Source: a virus
Virus record (IMG/VR): IMGVR_UViG_3300035216_000363
Location: 1 to 21,989 of that record
DNA: 21,989 bases
Strand: one strand, 5' to 3'
Positions 17,829 through 21,989 of the stretch are shown here, piece after piece (the stretch's first letter is position 1; each line of letters starts with the position of its first letter). The translations under genes were made by a program, and so were the position numbers. Below the pieces are notes generated by a model. The model was not told the origin of the DNA and did no database searches. It saw only the letters and a list, made by a program, of their open reading frames with translations.

Positions 17829-18326
17829 TTATTTTAAATTAAACTTACTTACTATTTTATCTTTATATTCTTTTTTCATTTTAAAGGTGTTTAAAACCTT
17901 TTCCGCTTGGTCTTTAGTAGCTTTTAAAGTTGCGTTTAATTGCGCTTCCGTTAACCACTTCTTATCATCTTTTGGCGCCGTTGTTTGATTCTTAACGGCG
18001 TTCTGTACTTCATTAGCTGAAGCGATTGACGTATCAATTCCAATACCTAAATAACCCAATGCGCGGCCCAATGCTGAAGTGAAACCGTTTTCGACAAATG
18101 ATGTTTTATTAATATAACTTGAATCCCTATATTCTTGGGCGTGTGCTGATGCAATTTCAAATCCTTCGTGATTTAATATTGTCACCTTAAAAATTCCTTC
18201 TTTATCATCAATTGAAACAATTGTTTCGCTAATTTGCCAACCTTCAAATTGTTCTTGACTTCTAAAATAAATTAATCGTTCGTTAACTGTAATGTAATCT
18301 TTACCTTTAATGTTAATTGTTTTCAT
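17829..18326 (-). CDS. Single-strand annealing protein (Rad52/Erf-like)
   Basis: A 165-residue protein. The N-terminal 110 residues have features of phage annealing proteins: GKDYITVNERLIYFR, EGWQISETIVSIDDKEGIFKVTILNHEG, then SYINKTSFVENGFTSALGRALGYLGIGID, where the ENxxTSALGRALG segment resembles Erf and Sak/Rad52-type proteins. The C-terminal part (about 120-165) is a basic helical tail. Such proteins anneal complementary strands at resected ends. Context supports this: an SSB-like gene follows and a RecE-like exonuclease lies in the same region. Which annealing family it belongs to cannot be decided by eye. Confidence 0.7.
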   Translation of the reverse strand: MKTINIKGKDYITVNERLIYFRSQEQFEGWQISETIVSIDDKEGIFKVTILNHEGFEIASAHAQEYRDSSYINKTSFVENGFTSALGRALGYLGIGIDTSIASANEVQNAVKNQTTAPKDDKKWLTEAQLNATLKATKDQAEKVLNTFKMKKEYKDKIVSKFNLK

Positions 18327-18336
18327 ATAGTTGTTT

Positions 18337-18534
18337 TTAAATGTTTAAGTTTTCTGTTATTTGGCCCAAACTAAATTCATTGCGTTGTAATAATAACACT
18401 TCGCCAATGGTAAAAGTTTTAGGATTTTTTAATCTTGATTTTAATGTCGGCATTGTGCAACTAAGTAAACTGCAAACCTCGTAACGCTTTAAGTTTAAGC
18501 GCTTCATTTCCGCTTTAAATTCTTGTTCAAACAT
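18337..18534 (-). CDS. Small helix-turn-helix regulator (Cro-like)
   Basis: A 65-residue protein: MFEQEFKAEMKRLNLKRYEV, then CSLLSCTMPTLKSRLKNPKT, then FTIGEVLLLQRNEFSLGQITENL. Helix 2/3 of a Cro/CI-type HTH would be YEVCSLLSCTMPTLKSRLKN, with FTIGEVLLLQ as the following helix. It is the first gene after the promoter-like box at 18558-18565 and thus the likely early regulator of the recombination/replication block, perhaps acting on its own promoter. No cognate repressor or integrase is visible here, so a lysogenic switch cannot be claimed. Confidence 0.75.
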   Translation of the reverse strand: MFEQEFKAEMKRLNLKRYEVCSLLSCTMPTLKSRLKNPKTFTIGEVLLLQRNEFSLGQITENLNI

Positions 18535-18557
18535 ATTTTTTAATTGTTTATTTAATG

Positions 18558-18565
18558 CAAAAATA
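18558..18565 (-). promoter_or_regulatory. Promoter -7 box TATTTTTG for the early unit
   Basis: A full TAnnTTTG match, about 23 bases before ATG 18534. The -33 region is T-rich; a TTG lies too close (12 bases), so the upstream box is weak or absent. Confidence 0.5.
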
Positions 18566-18606
18566 AAAAAAAACTTTCAATAAAAAAAGTATTAAAGCAA
18601 AAAAAA

Positions 18607-18637
18607 CCGCCGCAAATCAATAAAGATATAACGACGG
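18607..18637 (-). terminator. Terminator after the tail protein gene
   Basis: The minus strand has CCGTCG, a 19-base loop, CGGCGG (6-bp stem with one G-U pair), then eight T. It lies 23 bases after the stop of the 711-residue tail gene and separates late tail from early genes. Confidence 0.75.
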
Positions 18638-18659
18638 CCTGACAAACAAAACAAAAAAA

Positions 18660-20795
18660 TTATCTTACAATTGATTGTGTTGAAACATCATCATCATCAT
18701 TTGGTAAATGACATTTTATTTTATATGCGTTTTCTTTGACGTCAAAAGTTAACCCGTCAATTATTGTGGGTTGTTCGTTTTTAATTGAATTTTGAAAATT
18801 AAACCATAAACGATCACTAATTGACATCGGCTTTCTTAAAACATTTCTAAAGGTACCGTCAAAACGTTCCACAAAAGATCTAAAATCATTCGCGACATTT
18901 TGCATTGCAACCGTATGCGGCCCTTTTTTTAAATTTGCCGGCGGATTAAAACTAAAATAATTGTCACGAGTTCGCGCAATATTTCTGTTATTTGTTAACC
19001 CTATTTTAGTGAATGATTTTTCGCCGGAATTAACGTTGTTATCACTTAAATTCATTTCAAAATTTATTCGATTAACATTTGACGTTGTCGATCCGTTATC
19101 AATTATAAAATTATCAAAATAAGTTGAATTATAAAAAGATGATGTTGCAAATGTACTTCTTAATTTTATTTCAAGTTTAATATCTGTAATTGTCCAAATC
19201 GTGTCGGCCCGTTCATCTAAACCATCAGTTGAAAATTTAATGTCAACTGATTTAAACATATTATATTCAGTATCAAAAATATAATTAATAACAACACCAC
19301 CCGATGAAATAAGTTTAAACGATTTTTCGCTTTCATCCCAGGTATATTGACCGGTTTCGGTTGTTGTTGCTGATGTATATGTAAGGGTTAAATAGGCGAT
19401 ATAACCTTGAAACAAACTTGTATCGGGAATGTTTTCGGTAAAATCGTGATAATAATTATATCTAAAGCTGTGATTTGAAATATCACCAAATGATGGAATT
19501 GTTGTTGGAGTTGATAAATTTAATATATCAGAATTTGCCGGTGCTACTGAATCTTTAATTTTTAAACTTTTAATTCCCTTGAAAATGGCTGTCTCTTCAG
19601 TAATTTCAACTTTATTTCCTGGCGTGTCAAAACCGGTCAAACCGTATTCAAAACCGGAATTAAAAAAATAATTTTTTAAATCATTTTCTGTGACATTTAT
19701 TTGAACTGATTTTAATGGTTGTAAAAACTCACGCGTCAAACTTTTATTAATTGGTAAAATATTGACCGGCGATTCACTAACATAAGGTATGTTTTTAATG
19801 CTATCTAAAACCCCCAAATAATTAAATTTATAAGTTTCGTAACGTTCGCCGCCAGTTGATACTAGTTGATTTTTAATTTTGTTTCTTATGCCCGTTAAAA
19901 TAGTTAAATTGTTTGTTAATTCATTTTGAATTTCATCTTTAATTGTTTTATCAAAAATGTTTGTAGCTTCGACAATGTACCATTTACCAAATGATTGGAA
20001 AATCCTTTGATTATACATTGATAAAATTATTTTTAATTGTTCTTTTGCTGTATATGTATCAAAATCTTTTTTTAATTCGTTTGTACCGATTTGAGTTCTT
20101 ATAAATGGAAATTTTTTATATTCGACACCGCCAACAATTATTCCATCCCTTTGAAATGTATCATTAACAAAATGAATATCAATGTCTAAATCTAAATTTT
20201 GCAATATTAAACTAATTCTTTCGATGTCCGTTAATGATGTTGAAAGGGTTGAACCGTCATAATTTGGCGAAGTTGTACCATTATATGCTGAAAGCGTTCC
20301 TAATCCATCAAACGCATTTAATTTAATTCCGAACGGCGGAGTTGTAATTGATTCTTTGTACCTATCAACAACTAAAAAACCAGTCCAAAATAAATTGTAG
20401 TTTTTTATAATATCGCCCGAACTGTCAAGTGAATATTTTGTTTCATTTTCAACGCAATTAATCGCTTCAGTAATTCCGCCATCGTTTGCCACTCTGTTTT
20501 CAAAAACTTCAGAAATTGGCTCAACATAATAAACGTTTATTTTGTATTCGCGTTCATCAAATTTATAAAAATCATCATATTGAACATTATCGGTCACCAA
20601 AAGATTCAATTGACATTTCGATCCAATAATTGGACTATAAAAATCATTTGATGATTGCCAACTAATTGTTACCGGACTTTTCGCGCCTATCATTGGCAAA
20701 ACCGCGCCGGTATAATCTTTTTTTAATATTTCTAATTTTCGCGGATATCCTAAAACATCCGAAAATTCTAATCTATATTTAACGCCGTACGCCAT
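18660..20795 (-). CDS. Tail tip / minor tail protein with carbohydrate-binding-like insert
   Basis: A 711-residue protein of a type found next to the tape measure gene in phages of Bacteroidota. N-terminal part: YRLEFSDVLGYPRKLEIL, ISWQSSNDFYSPIIGSKCQLNLLV, YDDFYKFDEREYKINV (about 8-90), then LFWTGFLVVDRYKE, KLNAFDGLGTLS and KWYIVEATNIF. These look like repeated tail-hub beta domains. Residues about 377-560 (FFNSGFEYGLTGFD, IFKGIKSLKIKD) resemble a jelly-roll carbohydrate-binding module, suggesting glycan recognition. The C-terminal part (LKKGPHTVAMQNVANDFRSF, ISDRLWFNFQ) is typical of the same family. The protein is probably the tail tip or receptor-binding base. It starts 15 bases after the tape measure stop. 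Confidence 0.78.
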   Translation of the reverse strand: MAYGVKYRLEFSDVLGYPRKLEILKKDYTGAVLPMIGAKSPVTISWQSSNDFYSPIIGSKCQLNLLVTDNVQYDDFYKFDEREYKINVYYVEPISEVFENRVANDGGITEAINCVENETKYSLDSSGDIIKNYNLFWTGFLVVDRYKESITTPPFGIKLNAFDGLGTLSAYNGTTSPNYDGSTLSTSLTDIERISLILQNLDLDIDIHFVNDTFQRDGIIVGGVEYKKFPFIRTQIGTNELKKDFDTYTAKEQLKIILSMYNQRIFQSFGKWYIVEATNIFDKTIKDEIQNELTNNLTILTGIRNKIKNQLVSTGGERYETYKFNYLGVLDSIKNIPYVSESPVNILPINKSLTREFLQPLKSVQINVTENDLKNYFFNSGFEYGLTGFDTPGNKVEITEETAIFKGIKSLKIKDSVAPANSDILNLSTPTTIPSFGDISNHSFRYNYYHDFTENIPDTSLFQGYIAYLTLTYTSATTTETGQYTWDESEKSFKLISSGGVVINYIFDTEYNMFKSVDIKFSTDGLDERADTIWTITDIKLEIKLRSTFATSSFYNSTYFDNFIIDNGSTTSNVNRINFEMNLSDNNVNSGEKSFTKIGLTNNRNIARTRDNYFSFNPPANLKKGPHTVAMQNVANDFRSFVERFDGTFRNVLRKPMSISDRLWFNFQNSIKNEQPTIIDGLTFDVKENAYKIKCHLPNDDDDVSTQSIVR

Positions 20796-20810
20796 TTTTT
20801 TGTTTTTATG

Positions 20811-21989
20811 TTAAAATAAACGATCCGCGGTGTCGTTTGCTCTTTCAATTGCAATTAATAAATCTTGACCTTCTAATCTAATTTGACCGCCTACATTTAT
20901 ATTTTGTGAACCGCCTGACGATCCGATCATTCCTTGCAATTTATTTAATGGCGCTATAACTTCAGGATTTGAACGAGCGCCCGGATATTCTCCAACAAGC
21001 CCCATTGTTGGGCCGCTTACAATTCCACCGTTGGCAAAAGGTGTAGCGCCACCGCCACCGCCGCCGCCACCGCCGCCAATCTTACCTGCTTGTGCTTTTG
21101 CAAATGAACCCAATGCAACCAATGCAATTCCGGCCGCGATAGCAACTGCCGGATTTAAAGATTGAAGCGCCTTTTTAATGGCTTCAACTCCGACACCAAT
21201 ACTAATCGCTAATTTCCCCATTTGTACCGCCATATTTCCAATAGTTCCTAAAACAACTTGAGACAAACTTTGCGCCAAATTTCCGCCACCTGAAAGCGCT
21301 TTGCCTAATGATTGACCAATTCCAACGGCTAAATCATTTAAACCACCGGTAATAATTCCGCTTATTCCTTTATTAAAAGCCATTGCGTTTTCCATTGCGA
21401 TTGCTCTGTTTTCAGCCAAAACAGTTTCTTGAGCCGACATAACTTCAGGGATTCTTAATGTATCGGCTTCAATTGCGTCTGAAATTGGTGTTATTCCTTC
21501 AGAATCTAAACCCCCAACGCTTGAAACCTGACCACGACCGCCACCACCACCGCCATCAGCACCGCCGCCGACGTTAACGCTACCACTTGTGCCGCCGCTT
21601 ATTGGTGTTGTTGTTGAATCCGAATTATTTGAAACGATTTCAGTTTGAATTTTTATTTTTGCAATTTTCTTTGATTTAATAGCTTCGTTAAAATTATCAA
21701 CAACATTTTCACCTAATATTTTAGCATCATTACCAATATCATCAAATGCCTTTGTTAAATTACTTTTCAATCCGGATGAAAGATTATTAAAACCCTTCAT
21801 TATTTTATCCTTATCAAAAGTAAAAACGCCCATTATAATATCCGCAACCGAACCAAAAATTGTCATTACACTTTGACCAAATAATTTAAAAACATTTACG
21901 ATTGTTTTAAAAACAAATTTTCCAACAGCTAAAAAGCTTTTAAACCCCATTATTAACAAATTAACCGCCAATTGTATAGGCAAAGAATT
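20811..21989 (-). CDS. Tail tape measure protein, C-terminal part (5' end outside window)
   Basis: The frame remains open to the right window edge, so only the last ~392 residues are present; a TTG near 21983 is not a real start. Seen in order: hydrophobic segments (LLIMGFKSFLAVGKFVFKTIV..., FGSVADIIMGVFTF), a Ser/Thr linker, a poly-glycine tract, a helical region with AQETVLAENRAIAMENAM, hydrophobic alanine/glycine-rich helices, a second glycine run and the typical end ATPFANGGIVSGPTMGLVGE then PEVIAPLNKLQGM. This ending is a hallmark of tape measure proteins, which set tail length and help DNA passage. Hydrophobic helices fit membrane insertion on ejection. Confidence 0.9.
   Translation of the reverse strand, partial: NSLPIQLAVNLLIMGFKSFLAVGKFVFKTIVNVFKLFGQSVMTIFGSVADIIMGVFTFDKDKIMKGFNNLSSGLKSNLTKAFDDIGNDAKILGENVVDNFNEAIKSKKIAKIKIQTEIVSNNSDSTTTPISGGTSGSVNVGGGADGGGGGGRGQVSSVGGLDSEGITPISDAIEADTLRIPEVMSAQETVLAENRAIAMENAMAFNKGISGIITGGLNDLAVGIGQSLGKALSGGGNLAQSLSQVVLGTIGNMAVQMGKLAISIGVGVEAIKKALQSLNPAVAIAAGIALVALGSFAKAQAGKIGGGGGGGGGGATPFANGGIVSGPTMGLVGEYPGARSNPEVIAPLNKLQGMIGSSGGSQNINVGGQIRLEGQDLLIAIERANDTADRLF

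Noticed and set aside
21040-21080. GCC/ACC-rich tract as a possible microsatellite or frameshift site
   Set aside because: It encodes the poly-glycine linker of the tape measure protein in a continuous frame; a second tract is at about 21536-21572.
1-21989. tRNA genes, CRISPR arrays, IS elements, integrase and attachment sites
   Set aside because: Looked for on both strands by eye; nothing with a convincing cloverleaf, spaced repeat array, transposase or tyrosine/serine recombinase was seen.

Overview
The window reads as a contiguous piece of a tailed double-stranded DNA phage (HK97-type head, siphovirus-like long tail judging from a tape measure protein), free or integrated, whose host is very probably a member of the Bacteroidota, perhaps a Flavobacteriaceae-like bacterium. 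The reasons are the AT-rich sequence, the lack of Shine-Dalgarno sequences before starts (A-rich leaders, often ACTATG, instead), promoter-like boxes of the Bacteroidota form TAnnTTTG with an upstream TTTG or TTG, and proteins of types I associate with phages of that phylum. Every gene I can support lies on the minus strand, so the map is read from high to low coordinates. No integrase, tRNA, CRISPR, rRNA or lysis gene was seen.

Layout in the direction of transcription. (1) 21989-18660: C-terminal part of the tape measure protein and a 711-residue tail protein with an apparent carbohydrate-binding-like insert, closed by a terminator. (2) 18565-17527: an early promoter, a small HTH protein, a Rad52/Erf-like annealing protein and an SSB-like protein ending in DDLPF, closed by a UUCG-loop terminator. 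(3) 17488-15094: a near-consensus promoter, a small winged-helix-like protein, a 38-residue protein, a RecE-type exonuclease, a freestanding DnaA domain IV, a 46-residue protein, a VRR-NUC nuclease and an 81-residue protein. (4) 15082-10742: a promoter and leader hairpin, a replication initiator carrying in-frame 15-bp repeats (candidate origin), a PD-(D/E)XK nuclease, a primase-helicase, a CpG-poor DNA methyltransferase and two small genes. (5) 10736-2690: a ParB-like protein, a 50-residue protein, terminase small and large subunits, a portal with an extra C-terminal domain, a MuF minor head protein fused to a zincin metalloprotease, a small acidic protein, prohead protease and major capsid protein with a strong terminator. 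(6) 2594-1105: a cluster of small accessory genes including a DUF3310 protein, membrane and cysteine-rich microproteins and a homing-endonuclease-like PD-(D/Q)XK protein, with several of its own promoters and terminators. (7) 1104-1: a 70-residue protein, gp6-like connector, head closure protein and the first codons of the next morphogenesis gene.

The tail genes upstream and the head-tail joining genes downstream imply that the missing part of the genome lies between position 1 and position 21989 of a circular or permuted map, and lysis genes are expected there. Replication appears to combine an initiator, a primase-helicase and DnaA-like DNA binding with the host polymerase (no DNA polymerase seen), plus an exonuclease/annealase/SSB recombination set.

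Most notable for follow-up: the MuF-zincin fusion followed at 1 nt by a small acidic gene (possible injected effector and protector); the iteron-like repeats and the CCGCAAC motif concentrated in and before the initiator gene; the endonuclease cassette bracketed by 19-bp direct repeats and terminators; and a shared extended promoter motif before structural genes. All family assignments are by eye from motifs and have not been confirmed by database search.
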